Notes: generated by a model not told the origin, from the letters alone. Positions 26,404 to 35,112 are shown, counted from the first letter of the stretch. The stretch is 64,000 nt of DNA from Microbispora hainanensis (GCF_036186745.1 NZ_CP108086.1:5580001-5644000), one strand, 5' to 3'. Numbers and translations: made by a program.

Positions 26404-27905
26404 CCGCCGTTCCCGGCTACCTGGCCGCCCACGTTGAAAATCTTGTGGCCCTCCAGGCGAGGGTCGCCCACGCCCGCTGGCTGGCCGCGACGGGACAGGG
26501 CGAGGACCACCCGGCGCGGCCGGAGGGCGGCCTCACCTGGCTGACCGACGGCGGGCTCGTCCTCACGGCATTGGAGCACGGCGACCTGCACTACGCCGGG
26601 GAGCTGGTCCTCTGGTACCTCCGCGTCCGGCTGACGGAGGCGACCGCGCGGCTGCGGCTGCTCCAGCGCACCGTCACCGCCGAAGCCGGTGGCAGGACGC
26701 TCACCCACGGGGAACTGGTCGCCCTCTCGCGGACGGTCACCGACGACCGGCGGCGTGCCGAGGTCCGGGCCGCGCTCGCGGACGTCGGGGAGCGGCTGCG
26801 CGAGGGCCGGCGGCGCTGGCTCGACGCGTACGCCGAGGCGCGGGCCGAGCTGGGGTTCCCGACGCACGCCGCGCTGGTGCGGGCGCTGCACCCGGAGGTG
26901 GACCGGTTCGTGGCCCACGCCCGGAACTGGCTGGACGCCACGCGGGCGGGGTTCCTCAAGCGATGGGACGACTGGCGGGCACGCGACGCGATCGCCACCC
27001 CGTCCATGGGGGACGCTCGCCTTGTCGCCGCACGCGCCGTCCTGCCCGAGGGCGCCCGCGGCGCGCTCGAAAGCGTGCGCTCCACCGTACGCGCGTGGGG
27101 TTTCGGCGGATGCCTGGACCGCATCCTCGTCGACGACGTCGCACGGCCCGGCAAGTCGGGCACGGCGTTCTGCTCGCCGGTCGCGCCGCCGGCCGACGTG
27201 CGGGTGTCCACCACGCCGGGCACGACATTGGGGCACCATGCCACACTTCTGCACGAGTTCGGGCACGCGCTGCACTTCACCGCGGGCACCCGGCACCCCG
27301 CCGACCTGTGGCGCACGCACCCGGCGCTGACCGAGGCGTTCGGCTTCGCCCTGGAACGCGTCGTCCGGCGGCCGGACTGGCAGCGGCGCCACCTCGGCGT
27401 CATGGTGGGCGCCGAGGCCGCGGAGCGCCTCGCCTTCGCGCGTGAGCACGTACGGCGCCTGGTGGCGACCAGCCTCTGCTACGAGATGGCGGTGCACGAC
27501 GGCTGCCCGGACCCGGCCACCGAGTATGTGCGCTCGTACGAGCGGGAGTTCGGCGTCGCGGTGGACCCAGGGGCCGCGTGGGACCGGATGCAGACCTACC
27601 TGGAGGGCAAGCCGTGCTACCCGCTGGTGTATCACCAGGCGTTCATGCTGCGCGAGACGCTGTGGGACCACCTGACCGGCCGGGCGGGGGAGCGGTGGTA
27701 CGCGGGTCCGGAGGCCGGGCCGGCCATGCGGGAGCTCTTCGGGAGGTTCGCCGCGGGCGGCGGCGCGGAGGAGTGGCTGTCACCCGGCGGCGTCCCGCTC
27801 GGACAGGTCCACGGCGAGGGCGAGCTCGGCCCTGGCGGCCCCGGTGAGCCTGACGAACCGGTCATCGGCGGGCAGGCGCTCGATCAGTCTCAGCGTGTGC
27901 CGTGA
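26400..27905 (+). CDS. M3-like zinc metallopeptidase
   Basis: 501 residues; GTG start overlaps the previous stop. The zinc site LLHEFGHALHFTAG (about residue 285) with a Glu about 25 residues later (PALTEAFGFALE) is the gluzincin HExxH...E arrangement. YEMAVHDG and GKPCYPLVYHQAFMLRE downstream also fit M3-type oligopeptidases (thimet/PepF), although the N-terminus is diverged. It is likely a cytosolic oligopeptidase acting on the leader fragment or modified peptide. Its 3' end overlaps the convergent M1 aminopeptidase gene by 126 bp, which is long and may matter for expression. Confidence 0.78.
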   Translation: MTAVPGYLAAHVENLVALQARVAHARWLAATGQGEDHPARPEGGLTWLTDGGLVLTALEHGDLHYAGELVLWYLRVRLTEATARLRLLQRTVTAEAGGRTLTHGELVALSRTVTDDRRRAEVRAALADVGERLREGRRRWLDAYAEARAELGFPTHAALVRALHPEVDRFVAHARNWLDATRAGFLKRWDDWRARDAIATPSMGDARLVAARAVLPEGARGALESVRSTVRAWGFGGCLDRILVDDVARPGKSGTAFCSPVAPPADVRVSTTPGTTLGHHATLLHEFGHALHFTAGTRHPADLWRTHPALTEAFGFALERVVRRPDWQRRHLGVMVGAEAAERLAFAREHVRRLVATSLCYEMAVHDGCPDPATEYVRSYEREFGVAVDPGAAWDRMQTYLEGKPCYPLVYHQAFMLRETLWDHLTGRAGERWYAGPEAGPAMRELFGRFAAGGGAEEWLSPGGVPLGQVHGEGELGPGGPGEPDEPVIGGQALDQSQRVP

Positions 27906-30263
27906 GACCGCCCAGGAGGGGAACAGCCGGACGGCGATCGTACGCGCCGGTTCCCGGTCACCCACGGCGGCCAGCAGCGGGGGGACGTCCCGCGCGTAAC
28001 GCTGCGCGAACGGCGCGAGCAGGTGATGATGCGCGGGGTGGGCGTAGCCGTCGGCGAGCGCGCGGACCTGTGCGAGGCTCCCGCTGCGCAGCATGGTCGT
28101 CCACGCCCACTCCTTGGCCTCCGCGGTGGGCACCGACGCCCTGAGCCGTTCGGTGAGCCGGTCTCCCGCGGCGGGGAAGGCGCCGGTGACGTCCTCCAGG
28201 GGCTCGCCGTGCGCGACAAGGGACCGGGCGAGCCTGCGGCGTAACGCGTCGTCCACGTCGAACGGGGCCGCTCCGTGAAACCATTTCCGCACCGTGCCGA
28301 CGTGAGCGGCCGTCAGCGCCGCGTCCGCGACGGCCCGCGCCGCCGCCAGCCTCTGGTCCGCGTCGCCGTTCGCGTCGCCGTCGTGGGTGCCGGCGACCTC
28401 CAGCAGGAGGTCCACGTACGAGGGCCAGCCGTGGGCACGGGCCCAGCCCTGCTCGGTGTAGGCCGTCAGCACCGTGGCGGCCCGGACGAGGAGCCGCTGG
28501 AACACGCCGATCTGCGTCTCGGCCGTCAGGCCGCCGAGGACCATCGTCAGGAACCGCCGCGGCGGGAGCTCCCCGTGCCGGACCATGTCCCACGCCGCCG
28601 TCCAGCAGAGCGAGCGAGCCATGGGATCGGCCAGCCGGCCGATCCGGTGGACGATCTCCTCCGTCGAACGCAAATCGAGCACGATCCGGCAGTACGTCAG
28701 GTCGCCGTCGTTGGGCAGCACGAGGGCGCCGCGCCGGCTGCCGACGAGCGCGTCGACGCTCGTGCGCGGGCCGTCGGCGTCGAGTTCGTGCCTGCGCACC
28801 CGGACCAGATCGCCGTGGCGGTCCTCCGCGTAGACGCCCACCGCGAGACGGTGCGGCCTCGGCACTCCCTCCTGCAGCAGGTCGAAACGCGTGAAGCGCC
28901 CGGCACCGTCGACGTCGAAGTCGGCCCGCACCTCGGTGAGCCCGGCCGTCAGCAGCCAGGTGTCGGCCCAGGCGGTCAGGTTCCGGCCGCCCGCCTTCTC
29001 CAGGGCGCCGAGCATCTCGGCACGGCCGGCGGTGCCGTGGGAATGGTCGGCGAAGTAGCGCCGCATGCCCTCCAGGAACACGTCGAGCCCCAAGCGGGCC
29101 ACGAGCTGGCGCAGCACGCTCGCGCCCTTGTGGTACGTCAGCGCGTCGAAGGCCGACCCGGCCGCGTCCACGTCGGGGACGCCGGTCACCACCGGGTGGG
29201 TGGAGGCCGACTGGTCCAGGAGGTACGCGTGCGCCTTCTTGCCGGCGGCGAAGTCGGCCCAGGCGCCGGCGTCCCCCGTGAGCCGGGTCAGCGCGTGGAC
29301 GCCGGCCCAGGTGGCGAACGCCTCGCTCAGCCACAGGTCGTCCCACCAGCGCAGCGTGACGAGGTCGCCGAACCACTGGTGGGAGAGCTCATGGAAGATC
29401 ATCTCGTCCCGGCGACGGTGCGCGTACCGGGTCACCGCGCGGTCGAACACGAACGTCTCCGCGGCGAACACGCAGGCGGCGTTCTCCATGGCCCCGAAGT
29501 TGAACTCGGGGACGAAGCACAGGTCGAGCTTGCGGAACGGATAGGGCGTCGCGAACGCCTCGGCGAAGAACGCCACCCCCGCCCGGAGCCGCTCCAGCAG
29601 CACGGCCGGGTCGAGGTCCGCCGCCAGGGAACGCCGGGAGTGCACCCCCAGGGGCACGGCGCCTCCCCGGTGCTCCGTCCACGACGCCCACGGGCCGGCC
29701 GCCACGGCCGCCACGTACGTGCTGATCGGCGGGGTGGGCGCGAACCTGTGGACGCCTGCCTGGGGCCGACCGTCGAGCGGGGCGTTGGACAACACGGTCC
29801 ATCCGTCCGGAGCGGTCACGCTGATCGCGAAGGACGCCTTGAGATCGGGCTGGTCGAAGCAGGCGAACACCCGCGGGGCGTGGCCGGGCTGCAGGTGGCT
29901 GTACACGTACACCTGATGGTCGACCGGGTCCGTGTAGCTGTGCAGGCCCTCGCCACTGGTGGAGAAGTCGTAGTCCGCTTCCACGGTCAGCTCGTTGCGA
30001 GCCGCCAGATCGGGCAGGAGGATCCGGCCCGCGTCGTCGTATTCGACCGGCCGCCCGTTGAGCACGGCGGTGCGTATCCGCCGGGGCAGTGCGTCCGCCC
30101 AGCTGGTCGCACCCGGGCGGGCGCAGGTGAAGCGGATCGTGCTCCTGGATCGGAACACCGGCTCATCGGTCCGGCTCAGATCGAGGTGAATGTCGTACGA
30201 CCGCACGCGCAGCAGAGCGCCACGCTCCGTCGCCTCGGCGTGGGTCAGCGGGGGACGCGGTAT
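27780..30263 (-). CDS. pepN: M1-family aminopeptidase N
   Basis: Gluzincin aminopeptidase with FGAMENAACVF, zinc motif FHELSHQWFGDLVTLRWWDDL and a following catalytic Glu (LSEAFATWAG), then an ERAP1-like C-terminal domain. It removes N-terminal residues from peptides. The first usual start codon is GTG 30206 (808 residues), but the family's conserved N-terminus continues upstream as LTHAEATERGALLRV. The next plausible start is ATA at 30263, seven bases after AGGAGG, with an in-frame stop further up. I extend to 30263. The gene converges on the RiPP operon and could help degrade the leader. Confidence 0.85.
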   Translation of the reverse strand: MPRPPLTHAEATERGALLRVRSYDIHLDLSRTDEPVFRSRSTIRFTCARPGATSWADALPRRIRTAVLNGRPVEYDDAGRILLPDLAARNELTVEADYDFSTSGEGLHSYTDPVDHQVYVYSHLQPGHAPRVFACFDQPDLKASFAISVTAPDGWTVLSNAPLDGRPQAGVHRFAPTPPISTYVAAVAAGPWASWTEHRGGAVPLGVHSRRSLAADLDPAVLLERLRAGVAFFAEAFATPYPFRKLDLCFVPEFNFGAMENAACVFAAETFVFDRAVTRYAHRRRDEMIFHELSHQWFGDLVTLRWWDDLWLSEAFATWAGVHALTRLTGDAGAWADFAAGKKAHAYLLDQSASTHPVVTGVPDVDAAGSAFDALTYHKGASVLRQLVARLGLDVFLEGMRRYFADHSHGTAGRAEMLGALEKAGGRNLTAWADTWLLTAGLTEVRADFDVDGAGRFTRFDLLQEGVPRPHRLAVGVYAEDRHGDLVRVRRHELDADGPRTSVDALVGSRRGALVLPNDGDLTYCRIVLDLRSTEEIVHRIGRLADPMARSLCWTAAWDMVRHGELPPRRFLTMVLGGLTAETQIGVFQRLLVRAATVLTAYTEQGWARAHGWPSYVDLLLEVAGTHDGDANGDADQRLAAARAVADAALTAAHVGTVRKWFHGAAPFDVDDALRRRLARSLVAHGEPLEDVTGAFPAAGDRLTERLRASVPTAEAKEWAWTTMLRSGSLAQVRALADGYAHPAHHHLLAPFAQRYARDVPPLLAAVGDREPARTIAVRLFPSWAVSRHTLRLIERLPADDRFVRLTGAARAELALAVDLSERDAAG

Positions 30264-30358
30264 GACGAGACCTCCTCGCGGAAGGGTTGTCTAGACTCGT
30301 GGGGGGATGCGGCCGGGTGATCCACGCCCGGGGCGCTTAGGGAGAGGACCTGATCGCC

Positions 30359-30748
30359 ATGGCCGAGCACGACGAGCCTGTGCTGCTGCCGCATGAAGAC
30401 CTTCCCGCGGTCGAACCCGGAGTGCCGCGCCCGGCGCGGGTGACGGAGCCGTTGACGCGGGAGCAGAGCATCGAGCTGGCCGCGGGCTTCAAGGCGCTCG
30501 GCGACCCCGTACGGCTGCGGTTGCTCTCCCTCGTCGCCTCCCACCTCGACGGCGAGGCGTGCGTGTGCGACCTCGTCGGGGCGTTCGACCTCACCCAGCC
30601 GACCATCAGCCATCACCTCAGGGTTCTCCGCGACGCCGGGCTCGTCACGTCTACTCGCCGGGGCACCTGGGTCTACTACCGTGTCGTGCCCGAGGCGCTC
30701 ACCGCATTGACCAACATCATCGCCCTGCCCGCCGCCGCCACGCGATAG
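30359..30748 (+). CDS. arsR: ArsR/SmtB-family metalloregulator with CxC arsenic-type site
   Basis: 129 residues; AGGGAGAGG upstream of ATG. The winged-helix DNA-binding region has GDPVRLRLLSLVASHLDGEA, then CVCDLVGAFDLTQPTISHHL, then RRGTWVYYRV. The CVCDL motif in the recognition-adjacent helix is the As(III)/Sb(III) sensing site of classical ArsR repressors. It lies between the peptidase gene and the COG0523 gene. The shared 16-bp repeats upstream of those two transcription units are its likely targets. It is distinct from the two other ArsR proteins in the window. Confidence 0.88.
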   Translation: MAEHDEPVLLPHEDLPAVEPGVPRPARVTEPLTREQSIELAAGFKALGDPVRLRLLSLVASHLDGEACVCDLVGAFDLTQPTISHHLRVLRDAGLVTSTRRGTWVYYRVVPEALTALTNIIALPAAATR

Positions 30749-31073
30749 GCGATCCGGCGATCGGTAGCGTATCGCTGCCCTCATTGCGGAAACGATGCGC
30801 GGCTTCTTTCGCGCACGAATAAATTTTCAACGATGATAGCACCTGCATTGATTGTCATCAATACCCATTTCTGGTGTGACTTCGCGGCATTGTTAATCGT
30901 TTGTTTCCTGTCGTCGGGAATCTTGACCTCGTGGAACGGACGCTGTTAGCTGGCTGGCGGATAGCGGATCACCGAAACCCCTGCGACACCCCGTGACGTG
31001 AATACTCACTCGTGCCGTGCCATGCGGCGATATCTGTACGGAGCACCGTTAGCAGAAGTGAGGCGAACGCCGG
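30749..31073. other. AT-rich promoter region of the COG0523 gene
   Basis: No gene. The region is clearly AT-richer than its surroundings and holds the inverted repeat at 30847-30862. Confidence 0.5.
30847..30862. promoter_or_regulatory. Putative ArsR-type operator upstream of the COG0523 GTPase
   Basis: ATTGATTGTCATCAAT: perfect 6-bp arms with a 4-bp spacer, 212 bp before the GTPase start and 99 bp after arsR. It matches 13 of 16 positions of the 17968-17983 repeat. The TTGAT/ATCAA arms fit known ArsR boxes. Confidence 0.6.
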
Positions 31074-32174
31074 TTGATCACTTTCATGACCTTGAGTGGT
31101 TTTCTCGGTGCGGGCAAGACCACCACTCTCGTCGCGGTCGCGAAACATCTCCAGTCGCAGGGCCGGAATGTCGCGGTCATCACCAACGACCAGGGCACCG
31201 AACTGGTGGACACACAGCTCGCCAGGTCGGCGATCGCGGAGGCCGGTGAGGTGACGGGCGGATGTTTCTGCTGCCGATTCGAAGACCTGCTGACCGTCGC
31301 GCAGCGCCTCGTCGACGGCCACCAGGTGGACACCCTGCTCGCCGAGGCGGTGGGCAGTTGCACCGATCTGCAGGCCACCGTCATCCGGCCGCTCAGCGCC
31401 CACTACGGTGAGCGGTTCACGCCCGCCCCTCTCCTGGTCGTGGTCGAACCGGAAAGGCTTGACGCGCTCCGTACGTCGCTGCCGCTGGACGACACGGAGT
31501 CGGACATGTCCTACCTGTTCGGTAAGCAGTTACAGGAAGCCGACGTGATCGCGCTCAACAAGATCGACCTGCTCGGTGCGGCGAAGGCCGCCGCCGTCAT
31601 CGCGGATCTGCGCGAGCGGTACCCGACCGCCACCGTTCTCGGCTACTCGGCGAAAACGGGGGAAGGTCTGGAACAACTGGTGTCTCTCTGGCTGGGCGCG
31701 GAGCCCGCGAGGCGCGGTCTCGACATCGACTACGACCGCTACGCCAACGCCGAGGCCGCGCTGGCGTGGCTGAACCTCGGCTTGGACGTGACGGCGGCGG
31801 AGGGTTTCGACCCCGATGCCTGGGCACGTGGGCTGATGGAGCACCTGTCCGCGGCCGCCGCCCGCAACGCCTGGATGATCGGCCACGTGAAGGTCAGCCT
31901 CGAGTCCGCCGGTGACCTGAGCAAGGTGAGCGTGACCGCCGGGGGCGCCGAGCCGACCGTGGACGCCGTCGCGGGGAGGACGTTCACCGAGGCGGTGGCA
32001 CGGCTCAACGCCCGCGTCGCGTGCGAGCCCGCCGAGCTCGACGCCGCGGTGGCGGAGGCGGTGGAGGCGGTGTCCGCCACCACCGGCACATCGGCCGTAC
32101 AGAGCGCCGGCATCCCGTCGTTCAAGCCTGGCTACCCGCGTCCCACCTACCGGATCCCCGCCGCGGCAGGATGA
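31074..32174 (+). CDS. COG0523 (CobW/ZNG-type) metal-chaperone GTPase
   Basis: 366 residues. Walker A GFLGAGKTTT, the metal-binding GGCFCCRF (CxCC) motif, and NKID for guanine specificity identify a COG0523 G3E GTPase. These proteins deliver zinc, cobalt or other metals to client enzymes. The TTG at 31074 is the annotated start; ATG 31086 (MTLSGFLGAGK) is an equally likely one. Four zinc peptidases or peptidase subunits are encoded just upstream, so it may metallate TldD, the M3-like or the M1 peptidase. This client link is inferred. A truncated GNAT gene begins right after its stop. Confidence 0.88.
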   Translation: MITFMTLSGFLGAGKTTTLVAVAKHLQSQGRNVAVITNDQGTELVDTQLARSAIAEAGEVTGGCFCCRFEDLLTVAQRLVDGHQVDTLLAEAVGSCTDLQATVIRPLSAHYGERFTPAPLLVVVEPERLDALRTSLPLDDTESDMSYLFGKQLQEADVIALNKIDLLGAAKAAAVIADLRERYPTATVLGYSAKTGEGLEQLVSLWLGAEPARRGLDIDYDRYANAEAALAWLNLGLDVTAAEGFDPDAWARGLMEHLSAAAARNAWMIGHVKVSLESAGDLSKVSVTAGGAEPTVDAVAGRTFTEAVARLNARVACEPAELDAAVAEAVEAVSATTGTSAVQSAGIPSFKPGYPRPTYRIPAAAG

Positions 32175-32175
32175 G

Positions 32176-32502
32176 GTGAAGCCGGGCGCCCCAGGCGCCT
32201 GGGTGGCTGCCTCCCGCTCCGCCCGTCCTGTCTATGCGGGCGTCGTCGAACACAGCATCTACGTCCACGCCGATTACGGTTCCCGGGGCCTGGGGCGTGC
32301 CCTTCTGGACGCCTTCGTCACCGCAAGCGAGGACGCCGGCATCTAAACCATCCAATCCGGTGTGTTCCCCGAGAACACGGCCAGCCTGGCTCTGCACCAG
32401 GTGGCCGGCTTCCGCGTCCTCGGCACCCGCGAACGCATCGGACGCCACCACGGCGTCTGGCGCGACGTCGTCATGATCGAACGCCGTAGCCCGGCCATCT
32501 GA
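32176..32502 (+). pseudogene. Truncated GNAT acetyltransferase (ArsN/phosphinothricin-type) with internal stop
   Basis: In one frame it reads AWVAASRSARPVYAGVVEHS, then IYVHADYGSRGLGRALLDAF up to a TAA at about 32344. It continues TIQSGVFPENTASLALHQVA and ends in ERRSPAI. This is the C-terminal two thirds of a GNAT of the phosphinothricin-acetyltransferase/ArsN group. The first ~60 residues are missing and the usual Trp in GIWTIQSG has become a stop. ArsN proteins detoxify methylated or organic arsenicals in ars operons, so its loss fits the locus. Confidence 0.85.
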
Positions 32503-32516
32503 TGTCACCGGTGGTG

Positions 32517-33752
32517 TCAGTGCCTGATGCGGTTGGGGCCGGTGCCCAGGGCGAGGAGACCGGCGAGGGCGGACATGGCCGCAAGCAGAGTGAACAGTTG
32601 CGGATATCCGCCCAGGGGTGGGGCGAGAACGGCCCCGGCGAAGGGAGCCAGAGCTGCGGCGATGGTGGCGGGGGCGGCCAGCAGGCCCGACAGGCGGCCG
32701 TAGTGGGCGGTGCCCCAGCGGTCGGGGACGGCGGTGGCCTGGAGCAGGGTGAGGTTGCCGCGCACCATGCCTGCGGCGACGGCGATCGCGGTGAGTAGTG
32801 CAATCGGTCCGGGGATGATGGCCAGGGCGGCGGTGGTGGCGCCACCGGCCGCCATCAGCGCGGCGGTGCGGAGCCTCGCGTCGGTGCGGCGGGCGAGGGT
32901 GGCGTAGAGGGTGCGGCCGAGGGTCTGACCGGCTCCGCCCAGGCCGAGTGCCCAGGCGGCGGCCGTGGTAGAGGCACCACGCGTGGTGAGAAGGGGAACC
33001 AGCGCGATGACGACGGCGTACATCGCGAAGGCGGAGGCGGTCAGCGCGGCAGTCAGCAGGAGGAACGGCCTGCTCCTGGCCACGTTCACCAGTGCATCGC
33101 CAGATCCATGTGCAGGCTGCCCGGACGGCGGCGATGGAGCGAGGGGCCAGGGGGTTCTCAGCGCGAGAGCGTGGGCCGGGATGGTGACGACGGCCAGGAT
33201 CGCGGCGAGCACCACGTAGGTGGTGCGCCAGGACAGGTGCTCGGCGAGGGCGGCGGTCAGGGGGGCGAAGACGGTGGAGGCCAGCCCGCCGGCGAGGGTC
33301 ACGATGGTGAGCGCGCGGACGCGGTCGGGTCCCCACCAGCGGGTCACGGCGGCGAAAGCCGGCTGGTAGAAGGTGGCCGCCATGGCGATCCCGGCCAGCA
33401 GCCAGGCCGCGGTGAAGGATGGCAGAGTGGGCGCGCAGGCGGCGGCCAGCACGCTGAGCGTCGCCAGGATGGACCCGATGGTCATCACCGCCCGTGGGCC
33501 GCGGGCGTCCAGGATGCGGCCGACGGGGATGCCGGCGAAGGCGGAGACGAGCAGGGCGGCGGAGAAGGCCGCGGTGGTGGCGGGAGCCGGCCAGCCGGTG
33601 TCTGCGGTGATGGCCGGGTTGAGCACCGGGAAGGCGTAGTAGACCACGCCCCAGCTGGTGATCTGGGTGGCGCACAGGGCGGGCAGGACGGCACGCGGCC
33701 GCGACCGGTCGTCATCTCCGGTCGCGGCCGTGTGATCGTGAAGGTCGGTCAC
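32517..33752 (-). CDS. MFS transporter of the arsenic locus
   Basis: 411 residues from GTG 33752, which lies 4 bp after the upstream flavoprotein gene; the longer frame to 33965 overlaps that gene and is not needed. It has twelve hydrophobic segments. The loop GIPVGRILDARGPRAVMTIG is the MFS motif between helices 2 and 3. Co-transcription with an arsenic-type flavoprotein suggests it exports an arsenical, perhaps an organic or oxidised form, but substrate cannot be read from sequence. Confidence 0.85.
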   Translation of the reverse strand: MTDLHDHTAATGDDDRSRPRAVLPALCATQITSWGVVYYAFPVLNPAITADTGWPAPATTAAFSAALLVSAFAGIPVGRILDARGPRAVMTIGSILATLSVLAAACAPTLPSFTAAWLLAGIAMAATFYQPAFAAVTRWWGPDRVRALTIVTLAGGLASTVFAPLTAALAEHLSWRTTYVVLAAILAVVTIPAHALALRTPWPLAPSPPSGQPAHGSGDALVNVARSRPFLLLTAALTASAFAMYAVVIALVPLLTTRGASTTAAAWALGLGGAGQTLGRTLYATLARRTDARLRTAALMAAGGATTAALAIIPGPIALLTAIAVAAGMVRGNLTLLQATAVPDRWGTAHYGRLSGLLAAPATIAAALAPFAGAVLAPPLGGYPQLFTLLAAMSALAGLLALGTGPNRIRH

Positions 33753-33756
33753 CGGG

Positions 33757-35112
33757 TCAGCAGCCGCCGGAGGAGACGGGAGCGCCGATACCGATCTGCA
33801 GCGTGGCCGGGGCAGCGCAACAGCCACCGGACGCCTGCGCCGTGTCCGCCTGGTCGAACAGGCCGGAGCCGCCGCACACCCCGGTCTCGGGCAGGACGAG
33901 CTCGACGCGTTCGGCGGCCTCTCGGTCGCCGGCCAGGGCGGCGGCGATGGAGCGCGTCTGCTCATAACCGGTCATGGCCAGGAACGTCGGGGCGCGGCCG
34001 TAGGACTTCATGCCGACCAGGTAGATGCCCTGCTCGGGGTGGGACAGCTCGTTCACGCCGTGGGGGTAGACGGTGCCGCAGGAGTGCACGTTGGGGTCGA
34101 TCAGCGGCGCCAGCGCGAGCGGGGCCTGGAGGCGCTCGTCCAGGCCGAGGCGCACCTCGGACAGGAACGACAGGTCGGGGCGGAATCCGGTCAGCACGAT
34201 GACCTCGTCGACCGGTTCGGTGGCCCGGCCGTCGTCGGCGACGAGGACCAGGCGGTCGCCGTCATGCTCGATCGCGGCGGTGCGGAAGCCGGTGACCGCG
34301 CTGGCGTGGCCGGCCTCGACAGCGGCCTTGGCCGCCAGGCCGAGGGCGCCGCGTGCGGGAAGCTGGTCGGCCTCGCCGCCGCCGAAGGTGCCCGCGCCGA
34401 TGCTCCGCCGCAGGACCCAGACCGCGTGCGTGCCCGGCTCCTGCTCGGCCAGGTCGGCAAGGGCCGCCAGCGCGGTGAAGGCCGAGGCGCCGGAGCCGAC
34501 CACCGCGGTGCGCCGACCGGCGTACCGGGCGCGTACGGCCGGGTCCCGCAGGTCGGGGACGCGGTAGGAGATGCGGTCGGTCGCGCTCTTTTCACCGAGG
34601 GCGGGCAGCCCGTCGCCGCCGAGCGGGTTGGGGGTGGTCCAGGTGCCGGAGGCGTCGATGACCGCACGGGCACTGATGCGCTCTTCACCGCCGTCGCCGG
34701 TGCGTACGTGCACGGTGAAGGGCTGCTCGTCGCGGCCGGAGTCGACCATCCGGTCTCGTCCGGCCTTGGCCACGCCGGTGACTGTGGTGGTGTAGCGGAC
34801 CTTGTCGCCGAGGGCGTCGGCGAGCGGCTGCAGGTACTGCTCGGCCCAGTCTCCGCCGGTCGGGTACGTCGCCGCGTCCGGGCGGACCCAGCCGGTCGGG
34901 GCTAGCAGCTTTTCGGCGGCGGGGTCGACGACCTCGCCCCAGGTGGAGAACAACCGCACGTGTGACCAATCCCGGACGGCGGATCCGGCCGCCGGGCCGG
35001 CCTCCAGCACCAGTGGGTCGAGTCCGCGTTCGACCAAGTGGGCGGCGGCGGCCAGGCCGACGGGACCGGCTCCGATCACGATGACAGGCAGTTCGGCGGC
35101 GGACGTGGTCAC
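33757..35112 (-). CDS. FAD/NAD(P)-binding oxidoreductase with Cys-rich C-terminal tail
   Basis: 451 residues from GTG 35112 (AGAGGAGACGCC upstream). Rossmann motifs VIVIGAGPVGLAAAAHLVER at the N-terminus and AVVGSGASAFTALAALADLA near residue 200 indicate a two-dinucleotide flavoprotein of the monooxygenase/thioredoxin-reductase-like class. The C-terminal 35 residues contain VCGGSG, SGGCCAAP and a terminal GGC, an unusual thiol tail that could bind As(III). It is divergent from the ArsO-like gene across a shared operator region and in an operon with the MFS gene. Actinobacterial ars loci often carry such flavoproteins. Reaction unknown. Confidence 0.82.
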   Translation of the reverse strand: MTTSAAELPVIVIGAGPVGLAAAAHLVERGLDPLVLEAGPAAGSAVRDWSHVRLFSTWGEVVDPAAEKLLAPTGWVRPDAATYPTGGDWAEQYLQPLADALGDKVRYTTTVTGVAKAGRDRMVDSGRDEQPFTVHVRTGDGGEERISARAVIDASGTWTTPNPLGGDGLPALGEKSATDRISYRVPDLRDPAVRARYAGRRTAVVGSGASAFTALAALADLAEQEPGTHAVWVLRRSIGAGTFGGGEADQLPARGALGLAAKAAVEAGHASAVTGFRTAAIEHDGDRLVLVADDGRATEPVDEVIVLTGFRPDLSFLSEVRLGLDERLQAPLALAPLIDPNVHSCGTVYPHGVNELSHPEQGIYLVGMKSYGRAPTFLAMTGYEQTRSIAAALAGDREAAERVELVLPETGVCGGSGLFDQADTAQASGGCCAAPATLQIGIGAPVSSGGC

